Made by a program: the position numbers and the translations under genes. This document shows positions 48,801-58,556 of a DNA stretch of 64,000 nt, piece after piece (the first letter of the stretch is position 1; each line of letters begins with the position of its first letter). The stretch comes from Perkinsus olseni (Eukaryota; Perkinsozoa; Perkinsida), in assembly GCA_013115125.1 (NCBI GenBank), contig JABANN010000003.1, positions 1 through 64,000 of the forward strand, read 5' to 3'. Under the pieces are notes generated by a model that did no database searches, was not told the DNA's origin, and worked only from the letters and a program-made list of their open reading frames with translations.

Positions 48801-50121
48801 ACGAAGAGACATAAGGAGTATCAGGAGCCTATGAGCGATACTCACCCGTCTCGGCTGCGAATGTGTTCTCCAGGTTTGTCCTAAAAAATCAAGGGGCAGA
48901 GACTCAGCGGGATCCAGGCCATGGTTCGTTACCTTGCGCTCTCCCGAGATGTTCTTGTTCCTTTCCTATTCCGTGTATAGAGTAGTACCTGACGGCGACC
49001 CGAAAGTCCCTTACGTATACCTAAGGCCCATCCTGGTACCCGGATGCAGCTCTCTGACGGAGATGCAGGCCGCTATGCAGGAAGAACAGCATTAACCCCT
49101 GGACAACGAAAGTGATTGCGAGCATGAGCAGCTGGTATCTAATAAGCGGGATCGCCGAAGCGAAGAGGCTCTGCCCTCACAGTATGTCCCCGAACAGCAG
49201 GAGCTGGGATGCCAGACAAGCCAAGACGATGAGAAGTTGGACTGCTGCACTGGGGGAGGGGAGGGTAATGTTCTGACGTACGAAGACGTGGACTCACTCG
49301 AAACGGCCCGCATCAGCTACTACCCATTGCCGGCCATACAGCTCAACTTGCAGGACGCTGCTTGGGGCCTGCAAGGAGGTAAGCTTCAACGAGGACGACG
49401 CTCGTCAGAACCCCACAAGCGTGATGCCGTTCGAGGCATAGCGCATCGCGTTACTGCCTAGGCTTGCCCCGTGGCCTAGACTAGCGCGGTCTCTCTGTAC
49501 TTGACTCACTACCGAGAGGTCTACCTGACAAGGTGAAACTATGACAGCAGCAGCAATCCTGCTCTTGCGCTACCCGTGCACCAGGGATACTTGTGGTTCT
49601 CACTCGCAGTCGACGACGTACTACCGAGTCTTCCTGAGAGATGCGAGAGTACCCAGTGATCGCAGCATAGTAATTTATAGTAACCATAGAGACAGCGGAA
49701 GCAGTGGCCGCGCCGAGGGCCTCATCATCGTCGATGAAATCTTCCAGCCCAGCGAAAGTGTCCGAGAAGCCTACGCTGCCGCCTGCCGACTCTGAAAAAC
49801 GGTTCAAGCATGGTTAACTCGACCTTTCCTGAGTGTCGAAGATACGAAGGAGTGTCGATGAAACTTGCTGAGCGCCGTACCATTCCCGAAGGACCCCGAT
49901 GCAGCTGCTGACATAGGCCAACCAGTTCGATTAGCGCTCTCGGGCGGGGTCTGGGCCATGCTTGCCAAAAAATGCGCTGATGCTACTATGTACACCAACA
50001 AAGTTATATCAGCGTTGCTCCGAAGCTGCTCCGATTGCTGCGTTGTTGGAAGTTTTAAATTTCCTAACACTTTCCCAGTGCGTCAGCAGTTCCCGTCCGT
50101 TAATTTCCCCGGACAGCATAA
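42805..50121 (-). CDS. Slo/BK-like potassium channel alpha subunit with RCK domains
   Basis: A 6-or-7-span potassium channel with tandem regulator-of-conductance (RCK) domains is assembled from many exons. The selectivity filter TVGYGD is at 47663-47680 in YFFVVTLSTVGYGDFAPG. Upstream are S4-S5 (RFMRLYGLHRTLERIATSTS, then VSISLGVLGIIFTFSGAMF), S2-S3 pieces (FLWIVNIDFCVSLITAREKF, MPLFMLFVRWGLAIDPEDYL) and an S1-like span (FLLQRLLITVFWCALYVHF, near 48460-48520). Downstream RCK1 parts include AGDTASGVSQDLCKLRWDAV and YKYEELLLLLADHSRVCLFG. A long linker precedes RCK2, with MDSPEFAMGNVISESILFPA. The last exon, YVFTFPPMSTLLNSDDRVFI, corresponds to the Slo C-terminal 'NPp--t-L--dDrVfvl', stop 42805-42807. 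The N-terminus (acidic FAGLEDFIDDDEAL near 49740) and start are uncertain. Extra hydrophobic exons at 49000-49250 may supply S0 or belong elsewhere. Confidence 0.75.
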
Positions 50122-50441
50122 CCGAGGACCTTCATGAGGCTGAAGAGTCCAAATTGATCTCCTCAGCTTACAAAACTAGAGTTAACGCCTCCGGATGGCT
50201 GTGAATGGCACGTCGAGACTGTGAGACACAAACTTGAGAGGGGCGCGATATTGTGCGACAACATGCCCGTTATCATGGTGCACCACTACGACCATGAATT
50301 AACCACTCGAAACATCAATAATCGGCTTGTAGGGGTGAATGGTCGAAAGTGTATAACGATGGAACAGTCTGTCGGAGAGGGTCAGTAACCGCGGCCTCGG
50401 CAGCTCACGAAGCAAGATGGTAACTTGAAGATGAAATGTTG

Positions 50442-52843
50442 TCATGTACTATTCATAGTCGAATCTTGATTCTGCAAGTGACTCGGAGCATCATCAAATA
50501 GCGACTTGAGAACGAAGGCTTCAGCCAGGAGCGTCTCGATCTCGCCTTCCGTCCATCGCGAGGTGGGCACCTTCTGGAACTGGAGGACGCAGCACTAAAA
50601 ACATGCGGATAGATTGAGGGACGTACGAAGAAGAGCATAATCTCGGAGAAGTCCATCTGTTCCAATTGAGGGCCCCAGTGAACCAAGAACGCTGCGCAAA
50701 TGTAAACCATGTATGTCGAGAAGCCATCGTTCTCGGCTATGCAGGTATCCCAAAGTCTCAATGTACCTAAGGCGAGATTAACTAAAAGCTCAAAGCTTCT
50801 GGGCCGGGCAACCGAAGCTCGCAGTCACGTGAAAATGCAAACCTCAGAATGTGTCGAAAAACCGGCGAATCCCACAGACGCTGCCTACATCGAAGAGGCA
50901 GTTCCCTGAGCATGAGGCAGTTGAACCAACGGAATGCTATATGGAGATAATCAATCTGACATAGGCAACACACCGTGAAGAGCAATCCGACCGAAACCAG
51001 CCATCAGGCCGGTATCGGCCACTACCATCTCATCTTCCAAGTGGCTGGCTAACTTCTCATCTACGCGCTTGACGATATCCTTCAACCTTAAAATCAGACG
51101 CTGAATTCCAGGCTGTCCGGGTGTATAGTAATCTTTTATATCCGACAGAACCTAAGCCGAGCGCTACCAGAACGATTCAATTATTTGAGGACTCTGCAAG
51201 GACCCTGACACCACCTATTTACCCGTGACAAGAGCCAGTATGCATCAGATTCCACTTCCATGAGCTCTCTATCACTGAACAACGTCTCGTCATCAACATT
51301 GACATCTTTTATTGGCAGGCCGGCTTTAGCTTGGAGGAGAATCACGACGAACGGCGTGAGAATATCGTTGATTCCCTGAAGACACCCGATTGCATGGCTG
51401 TACAATGCCGATGGAGATACCAGGGCCGCGTCAGAGACCCACACCACCAACCGGTTCCGAACGTCCGAGCGTCACTACCGATAGCCGCCAAACAGACGGC
51501 GTATGGGTCTATCTCTCACTGCTAGGAACACTCCGGGAATGCTCACTCGAGACGTGAAGCATGTAGAAGACACTCCCTTCATACTACTTGAACATAGCCA
51601 GGTGTGGGGTTCCTAGCAGCCCAGATGTATAATATACGCTCCATCATCTTTTGTATCCTTTCTGATGTGAAGATGCTAAGTTCCGAAAACGTTCGCGGGA
51701 TGTCTACCTGAAAGATTTGCTTCTTTAACCTCCGCATACACTAGACAGATGTGGCGCGAAGAACTGGGAGAAATGACGATGGGTAGAACAGACAGCGGCC
51801 CAAAGATGGTCATTTCCCTGTATACCCACACGACGCGCTACGTGCGCTGTCAGAACATTTTTCTCAGCTCGATCAGCGTAACGCATGAGCCTAGTTTTTC
51901 CGGGCCTAGTGGGCGCAGCGTACTACTCGTATTTGCCGAAGACATGCGTATTGTTGTTGCTGTGATGCAGTAGCCGACGCTGGTAGCGTCTCTTCCGTGG
52001 AGAGCGTGAACACATCGGCAAATTCTCGAGTCAGGACCTGTATGAAACGGAAACACGAACTGAGCAGTCACGATGGATTGCTGACCCAGCACGGGACTCC
52101 GAGCGGTCCCCCTCACCCGATATTCTCGTCTCTTCCGATCTATTGCACTCCTCTGCTGTTCCTTCCTAGGCGGCAGGTAGCCCAACGCCAGCTCCCAAGC
52201 TTTGACGCGTACCTTCATGGACTTGATACCAGTCTGACTTAGTATCCGTGTCAATAAGAGCACGAGCGTACACCTACGACCCAATGTTGCGCACGCCGCC
52301 TCGAAGAAATGCTCTTCCCCTCTTCCCCCAGAGACAGTACATCAAAGTCCGAGTCGAACGGGCACCCGGACCATAGAAGTTTGTTAAGCTCATCCATATC
52401 AACCTGATCGCTGTTGATCACTTGCCGCAATTTAAATATCTGACCCAAACTACACATCACTTTCGGCTAATAAGTGAGCTAGACACTTACCCTAGAGGGG
52501 TTGCTGCCAGTGGATGGTAGCATCCCGCCGGTCTCGGAATCTGATGGGAAAGCCTGAATGTGGAACACGTAGAATAGTTGCGCTGGACCCTATACCGGTC
52601 CAACTCTTAAGCCATTACTACCAAGGAACCCGTGTCTGATCGAGTGAGCATTTTCGCAGGCCGTGTGGCGGTCGCTTCTGCTGCTAAGTGATGGCTGTTG
52701 GATCCCCCGGTGAGGTAGTGCCCGAGCCTATTGAGCAGGCTTCCTGAACTTCTACCGCGACGTTGAGCCGATCCTGGAGGCGGTGATTGTGAGCTCGAGG
52801 AAGCGTTTGACTGCCGCTTGCTCCGCTGAAAACCCAAACTCAT
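50442..52843 (-). CDS. TBC-domain Rab GTPase-activating protein, TBC1D22-like
   Basis: TBC proteins accelerate GTP hydrolysis on Rab GTPases with an Arg and a Gln finger. The N-terminal exon (start 52841-52843) is MSLGFQRSKRQSNASSSSQS, a disordered Ser/Arg-rich lead. The TBC domain then reads VDMDELNKLLWSGCP, SQTGIKSMKVRVKAWELALG, YLPPRKEQQRSAIDRKRREY (TBC1D22 GYLPan--rr---L-rKr-eY), and GCLQGINDILTPFVVILL, which contains the YVQG-like Gln finger. VNVDDETLFSDRELMEVESD, AYWLLSR, MRLWDTCIAENDGFSTYMVY, ICAAFLVHWGPQLEQMDFSE and FQKVPTSRWTEGEIETLLAE follow, with stop 50442-50444. These blocks follow the TBC1D22 order and spacing. The Rab-binding IP-D-R motif lies in an exon near 51720-51780 that I did not resolve. 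Introns are short. Confidence 0.9.
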
Positions 52844-53206
52844 TTAGAACGCAAACTGCAGGTGTCAATAACGAGCGCAGTGGCCTGGCGAACATCCTGT
52901 CATGCTCTCCAGTAAGCCGAGATCACGATCGAACGTTTGCCTTGCCGACTGCCTCCATCCATTTCCCGCTTTCAAGCTCCAACGAGAAATGATAACGAAG
53001 TATCGCGACTCGACCAGTTGGGTACTCTTCAGCAACACAACACCAAGAGGAACTTTCTTACAAATGAGGTAGGAGTCCGACCATCATCACTCTCCAAAGC
53101 TCTTCTAACCACTCCATGTAATGGCCTAGCCATATAGGCACGGCCTGTACGAGGTATCAAATGTCAAAATCACGCTTCTTCATGCTGCAACCTGGGACCG
53201 CGAGAG
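52844..53206. other. Intergenic region
   Basis: Nothing recognised. It separates two minus-strand genes. Confidence 0.5.
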
Positions 53207-54062
53207 TCAATGCGAAAGTTGTGCCTTGTAGGGTACCTCTGGCTTGCGCTCCTCTCCGACATGTAATGGCGCGGTCTCAGTCGGGTCTCCATCAGGGACA
53301 TTAAGCGTCGGATAGTTACGGCCGAGGTTAGCGGGGGTCGGTACGACCACAGACGAGTCGAAGACAGGTTGAGTGTAATCTCCTGGGGCTTTATTCATTA
53401 CCTGTACAACAAACAAAGCATCATCTATACCGTTTTTCCAGGGGAAAAAGATCTGAGATGCCCATGGTTTTTTGTCACCTGTTCCCTCGCTTTCTCAATC
53501 TCGCGTTTCTCGGCGAGGAGCCGAGGAAGTTCATCGTCGATAAAATCGAGCACACGCCACTCGATTGCCAGCCCATTGTCCAAGGCAACCTAGAGTGGGG
53601 AAACGGTCAATGCCAAGCACGCTACGCTTCACTCCGAGAAAAAAGTCCGCCAGAGCATTATCTCACTTGCGCCTTCCTTTGCAGATCTTCGTCATAGTCT
53701 CCTATCTCCTCTACCAGTTCCTGATCAGAAAGCAGAATCCGGAGGGACTCACGAACGCAACTAACTTGTAGGTGCCGAGCTGAGAGGTACCTGGTTGAAG
53801 GTGGCTCGGGGCCTCACAATGGTCCTCTGGTCCAACAGTTTAGAAATAGCCATCACACCGGGGTGGTGGATAACAGTCAGTCGCCTCTCCCACCCAAACG
53901 TCGCGAAGACGTCGGGTACCTGGTCAGAACGCCATACAACAACGGACTGGCTAACGCAGCCCAGGGTGCCCCGCTTAACATAACCACTCACAGGCACTTC
54001 TGCCCTACCTGTTCCAGCAAAAACCTGGACCGACGAAGGAGGGAAGCACCACGGATGGCCAT
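53207..54062 (-). CDS. Putative mitochondrial protein, unidentified
   Basis: ATG at 54060-54062 starts MAIRGASLLRRSRFLLEQ, a typical arginine-rich amphipathic presequence, ended by a gtaggg donor. The next exon reads RGTLGCVSQSVVVWRSDQVP and WERRLTVIHHPGVMAISKLL. Then, over short introns, come ESLRILLSDQELVEEIGDYD, VALDNGLAIEWRVLDFIDDE, LPRLLAEKREIEKAREQ and MNKAPGDYTQPVFDSSVVVP, closing at 53207-53209. The product is about 210 residues with a helical charged middle. I cannot name a family. The consistent introns and presequence make a real gene likely. Confidence 0.6.
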
Positions 54063-54494
54063 GTGTTAGAGCACGGAGATGATATGCCGGATTTGTGCAG
54101 CGGTAGGGTACAGATCTGGAGATCTTGCGCGTCTTGCATAACTTAGATTTCCTCAGATTTGCTTGGCACGACTGGGGAATATTTGAGTACAGAAGTTTTG
54201 GGGCCTGTTTAGGGAGTGTCCAACTAATTGGAATCGACGCCGGTATACCATATTACGTATTAAAGTCAATTCTGGAAGCATTCGGGCTCTAAGAAATCTC
54301 AAGATAGGTTCACTTGAGACCCTTTATGTGGTTCCCATGTGGCGGAATGGGATGTCACAGAAAGCAAGAGCGGATTCGGGGAGCTGGGCAGTCTCAAACA
54401 CTATCGAGAACTCCCAGTTTATGTGGTACCTACTCGGCCAATAGATCACTCGTTGCTTTTTACTGCTTTCGGTGAAAGTCAGGGTAACACGTGA
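54063..54494. other. Divergent intergenic region
   Basis: About 430 bp, AT-rich at 54210-54290, with no coding signal. It probably contains the promoters of both flanking genes. Confidence 0.5.
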
Positions 54495-55923
54495 GTGAGT
54501 ACTTACGGCTTAGATCCCATAGCGTTGAACAACAGAGCCTGGAGTAGGTCTATCATGAGAACATCGTCGGCATTAGGTTGGATTCCCAACCCTCGCAGGG
54601 TATTTCCCGGTACAATACGAATGATTAATGCAAAATGCCGAGAGATAGCCTTCACGCCGAAATTTGGCGGCGACTTGTGTGAAGACGATGAAGACCCAGC
54701 AGAGCTGGATGAAATTACGAAGGAATACATGCTGGCGCGGCGGTACAATTCCAAGTATGAGCGTTGGACGTAGCAGTCGCTCCATAGCTGCCATTTGTAT
54801 GTCTCTCTGGAGGATCGAGACTTGAGGTTTTGGTCGGCAGCGCCAATAAGGCGAGCAGCCTTGATGCCGCTTAATGCCTTAGCAGCCAGTTTGTTTCCGT
54901 TCATCCTCGAACCCTGGTGTCTAATTGACCCGTCTGATGAGTCTTGTAGGTTAGCGAAGGAGAACGAAGTTCTACAACGTAGGCTTGAGGAGGTCCGTCA
55001 TATGAAGCCGAAATCTCAAGTACGAAAAAACGCATTGAGTTCGTTGACGGCACACTGCGCTAGGTTAATGCCGACGCAGTATATTGGGACTCCTCTGCTC
55101 GGGTGAAGATGCTAGAAGATCAGTTATCGTCCGCACGGTAATGCGTCAGCGTGAACGTATGAATCTTATTGTGCATCACTTCCACAGGGAACTCGAGCGA
55201 ATCCGGCTGGAGCAGTTTGCTCAAGTGCTGAAAGCAGTAGCGCAATTGAAGCCTTCTGTGAACGAACAGGATTGGAGTAGGGCTACAGCTGGTAGGTGCA
55301 CTTAAGAACCCGCATAGATAGTGACGTTCGCATCGAATGCTTCGATGACCTTCAGAAATTACGGCAATTTTGCGGACGTGCCCTCTCCACCTTGCGTCCC
55401 CGACACAAGATGGGAAAGATAGCGACCACACAGAGCAATGCGAGGTCCACGCATTTTGGGATGCGGCTAGGATGAATTATCCGGAATCTTAGGTGTCTTC
55501 TATTTCAACCGAGCCTGAAATAACGAGTCGGCACCCGCAAGAACTTCTCGAAGGGCTCGGAGGCATTGTGGGCGGGTAACTCACCACCTGACTAGCGTGC
55601 AACATAACCTGAGAGGTTCTGTCCAACGCAGGATTCCAGCTGAGCCATCTGACGAGCACCCTCATAGTCCGCTCGTGGCAAGGTTAGAGGCTATGATCTC
55701 GAGAGTGGACCGCACGCTTCGACTTGTTGAAAGATCGCAGACTGTTTTACTGGAGGAGACGCATAAGGCAGCTGACCGGCTCAGCGCGTGGAGACCGATG
55801 TTATATGCCAGTAGATCTTCCGAACGATATAGTATGAATCAATGTGAACGGCACGAGAAGGATACTCGCCCGGTTTCGAAGTGGAAACCGGTGCTATATA
55901 GCAGGCCCCAGGCAGGAGTCTAG
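54495..55923 (+). CDS. Hypothetical coiled-coil protein with two W-K/R-P-hydrophobic-LY motifs
   Basis: Plus-strand exons give an acidic piece, GGDLCEDDEDPAELDEITKE, followed by YMLARRYNSKYERW (near 54670-54770). A coiled-coil heptad region follows: LAKENEVLQRRLEEVRHMKP, then VKMLEDQLSSAR, then MNLIVHHFHRELERIRLEQF with AQVLKAVAQLKPS. The C-terminal exon (55597-55923) has LEAMISRVDRTLRLVERSQT, then two related motifs, LSAWRPMLYASRS and VSKWKPVLYSRPQ, 36 residues apart, ending at 55921-55923. No family is recognised. The first exon competes with a similarly long minus-strand frame (54503-54904), so the 5' limit is weak. Introns near 55030 and 55305 are inferred. Confidence 0.45.
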
Positions 55924-56439
55924 TACTCTCCGTTGTATTTGACCGACCTTTATTGGTGTGAGCTGTGTATTCATATTGGATACTGAAGTCGATAAGTAGC
56001 TGACTTGACCCATGTCTGATCAATTCGATTTCTGGAATATGATGTCTATCGATTTTATAGCATGACGGGGATTAAAGGAAATGGGTGCGGTTAGTTAATA
56101 TGGTCGCGATGGTTGTCGTGGATATGGCATTGCTCTCGACAGTCGCGAGCCCTTCTACTTCTCGTTGACAATCACCTCGGCGGATGTGGCAGTCATTGCG
56201 GCCAGAGTTCGTCGAGAACGATGACACCGATCGTTGGTCGCTGTGGTCGGCAGCAGGAACTTGCGCTGCAAGTCATATCATACCGTGTCTCCCTGCGCAA
56301 AGCTCTGGGCACCACAGCTACGGCTACCCCAGCCAATCGTCTCATAATCATTGAACATCGTAGTCTTCGGTCTTGTGCTATTCGGCTGGCTCTCGACTCT
56401 ATACTCCTTTTCGCAGCTCTTTCTTCTATTTTACTAAAC
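55924..56439. other. Upstream region of intronless C69 gene
   Basis: An open frame continues upstream of 56440 but encodes no signal peptide or family sequence there. The last 40 bases before the ATG are pyrimidine-rich with an ag (tccttttcgcag), a possible acceptor for trans- or cis-splicing. Confidence 0.4.
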
Positions 56440-58209
56440 ATGCTTTCTTTCACATTGGCCCTTCTGGCCTCGACTGGGCTCAGTGCAACCGCCGCACCTC
56501 CGTCTGCTCCTCGCGACCGTCTAGATCACGATCACTGTACGGCTACTGCCGTTGACTGTGCAGCCACTGCTGATGGTGGTTGCATAGCCGCGACTAGTGC
56601 TGACGGAAGTCCTCTTGATTTCCGTATGGTTCATGTCCCCCCGAAGACGTACGGGCCAGGCGAGAAGAGAGCTGTTTACAAGCAGTTTCAGAACTACCCG
56701 AGGATCGTCGATGCCTCCCGAGCCCCGAGTTATGCGCCAACCTCGCCCGATCAGAAGCCTAGTATACCTATTGGTTACATCGATATGCCTGAGGGCACGA
56801 CTTACGGCTACTGGGATGCCGCTTATGGTGTCATGAATGAGGCTGGCTTGTCAATGGGTGAAAGCAGCTGTAGCGGTCGCTTGAGCTCTGTTCCCAAGGG
56901 AGACGGGCCGGACGGCAGCGGTGCTCTATTCTGGGTCGGTGAGCTGTCTGACATCGCTCTCGAAGTTTGCTCGACTGCTAGGTGTGCCATCCAGACCATG
57001 GGAAAGCTGGCTGAGGAGCATGGTTTCTATGGTTCTGTCGGTGTGAAGGAGGCTGGTGAGGCTTTGACCATTGCCGATGGTACCGAGGTTTGGGTATTCC
57101 ACATCTTACCTGATGATACTGCCGAAGGAGCAGTGTGGGCCGCTGAGAGAGTCCCCAAGGGTCATGCAACTATAGTTCCTAACGTCTTCGTTATCCGAGA
57201 GATCGATCCGACTGACGGCGACAACTTCATGTTCTCTGACAACATCTTCGATATTGCTTTGAGACTTGGCTGGTGGAATGGTGAAGGACTTCTGGACTTC
57301 GCCGCCACCTACAGTGTTAGTGAATACAACAACCCCTACTACTCTGGCCGTCGTGTGTGGAGAGGTCTTTCTCTCTTCGCCCCCTCGCTCAATCTTGACC
57401 CTACTCTTGGCGTCGAATGGGACCATCCAACTTACCCGTTCTCGGTGGAGCCGGATGAGCCTGTTACAATCGACTTCATGAAGCGTCTATACAGGGATCA
57501 TATGGAGGGCACAGCTTACGATCTGACTGATCATGTCGTTGCTGGTGGGCCTTTCAAGACTCCCAATAGATATGCCGGTGGCCGTGCTGAAGCTACTTTC
57601 CAGCATGGTGCTTGGGAAAGGGCCATCTCTCTCTATCGTACTATGTATTCTTACATTTGTGTCACGTACAAGGACTACAATGTTATCTACTTCGCACCTA
57701 TGACACCCCATGCAAGTGTCTATATCCCGATCATTGTGAAGCACGATCAGACTGTCAAGTCCATTCCCGCTCTTGAGAACGCTTGGCAAGGAGAGTTCAG
57801 CACCAAGTCTCTCTGGTGGGCTTCTGAGGCGGTTTCTAATGTCATGGATCTGAAGTACATGTATATGGTCAACGATGTCAGGAAGGCCCAGTATGAGATT
57901 GAGCACCAGGTTGATGTGATGATGAGCACTAAGACCCCGGACGAGGTCGAGACAGAAATGGATGGATTCGGCGACTATGTCACTGAGAAGTGGTTGAATC
58001 TGCATTATACTCTCCTCGGAAAGTATCAGAACGGTTACTCTGATTGGGGTTATACTAAGGTCGGTTATGGTCCGTCCACCGAGTGGCTCCGTGCTGCCGG
58101 CTTCCAGGACTTTGATGCTACTCCGGAGCAGTTTGCCGCTCTGAGACATCGGTATACTGAGACTCAAAAGGAGGCCGATGAGATCCGAAATTCTGCTTTG
58201 GGTGCGTAA
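56440..58209 (+). CDS. Secreted peptidase family C69-like protein (dipeptidase A type), intronless
   Basis: C69 peptidases are N-terminal-nucleophile hydrolases whose Cys becomes the first residue after propeptide loss; many cleave dipeptides. ATG 56440 gives a signal peptide (MLSFTLALLASTGLSATAA) and a short propeptide, then HCTATAVDCAATADGGCIAA with candidate nucleophile Cys33. Family-like blocks follow: VYKQFQNYPRIVDASRAPSY, GYIDMPEGTTYGYWDAAYGV with MNEAGLSMGESSCSGR (family 'mNE-gvai-es-~~~r'), and LEVCSTARCAIQTMGKLAEE with HGFYG. These are followed by EVWVFHILPDDTAEGAVWAA, KGHATIVPNVFVIREIDP, YYSGRRVWRGLSLFAPS and WASEAVSNVMDLKYMYMVND. The protein is 589 residues in one exon and covers the whole family length. 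It lies in the same orientation as the intron-bearing paralogue starting near 62422, with the AP-3 delta gene between them. Confidence 0.9.
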   Translation: MLSFTLALLASTGLSATAAPPSAPRDRLDHDHCTATAVDCAATADGGCIAATSADGSPLDFRMVHVPPKTYGPGEKRAVYKQFQNYPRIVDASRAPSYAPTSPDQKPSIPIGYIDMPEGTTYGYWDAAYGVMNEAGLSMGESSCSGRLSSVPKGDGPDGSGALFWVGELSDIALEVCSTARCAIQTMGKLAEEHGFYGSVGVKEAGEALTIADGTEVWVFHILPDDTAEGAVWAAERVPKGHATIVPNVFVIREIDPTDGDNFMFSDNIFDIALRLGWWNGEGLLDFAATYSVSEYNNPYYSGRRVWRGLSLFAPSLNLDPTLGVEWDHPTYPFSVEPDEPVTIDFMKRLYRDHMEGTAYDLTDHVVAGGPFKTPNRYAGGRAEATFQHGAWERAISLYRTMYSYICVTYKDYNVIYFAPMTPHASVYIPIIVKHDQTVKSIPALENAWQGEFSTKSLWWASEAVSNVMDLKYMYMVNDVRKAQYEIEHQVDVMMSTKTPDEVETEMDGFGDYVTEKWLNLHYTLLGKYQNGYSDWGYTKVGYGPSTEWLRAAGFQDFDATPEQFAALRHRYTETQKEADEIRNSALGA

Positions 58210-58556
58210 GTTAACAATCATTTTACAACTTTTGAAGCTCTAGAGGTTCTGCTCTATCGGATATACGATGGGACCGAATGGTTTGTTCGAACAGCCATTA
58301 GGTCCAATGCGTTGACAAGGCGCGTATTCTCTGCTATTGCTATCTTCATCGCTAATTATTGTTTAAGCTGAACTTGATTCAGTAGGAGATGTTTCTCCAG
58401 AGTGGCCGAGGCGAGTTTTGAGTTAACGTGTAGTCAAGGGCTAGATATCCGTTGGTGAGCTGTCTTTCTCCCGACCACGCTCGGCCGTAGGACCGGTTGA
58501 GAGTAAGGGCAGGTCACAGGTCCAGGATGAAATGAGAGTGTTGTTATTCATACCCA
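58210..58556. other. Intergenic region
   Basis: No gene or strong element seen between the C69 stop and the AP-3 delta start. Confidence 0.5.

Noticed and set aside
54503-54904. 133-codon minus-strand frame with a good gtaagt donor at its end
   Set aside because: Considered seriously, but the plus-strand acidic/helical reading connects to the downstream coiled coil. Left as an open alternative, not annotated.
56113-56439. N-terminal extension of the C69 gene
   Set aside because: It is open but lacks family sequence. The internal ATG at 56440 directly starts a strong signal peptide.
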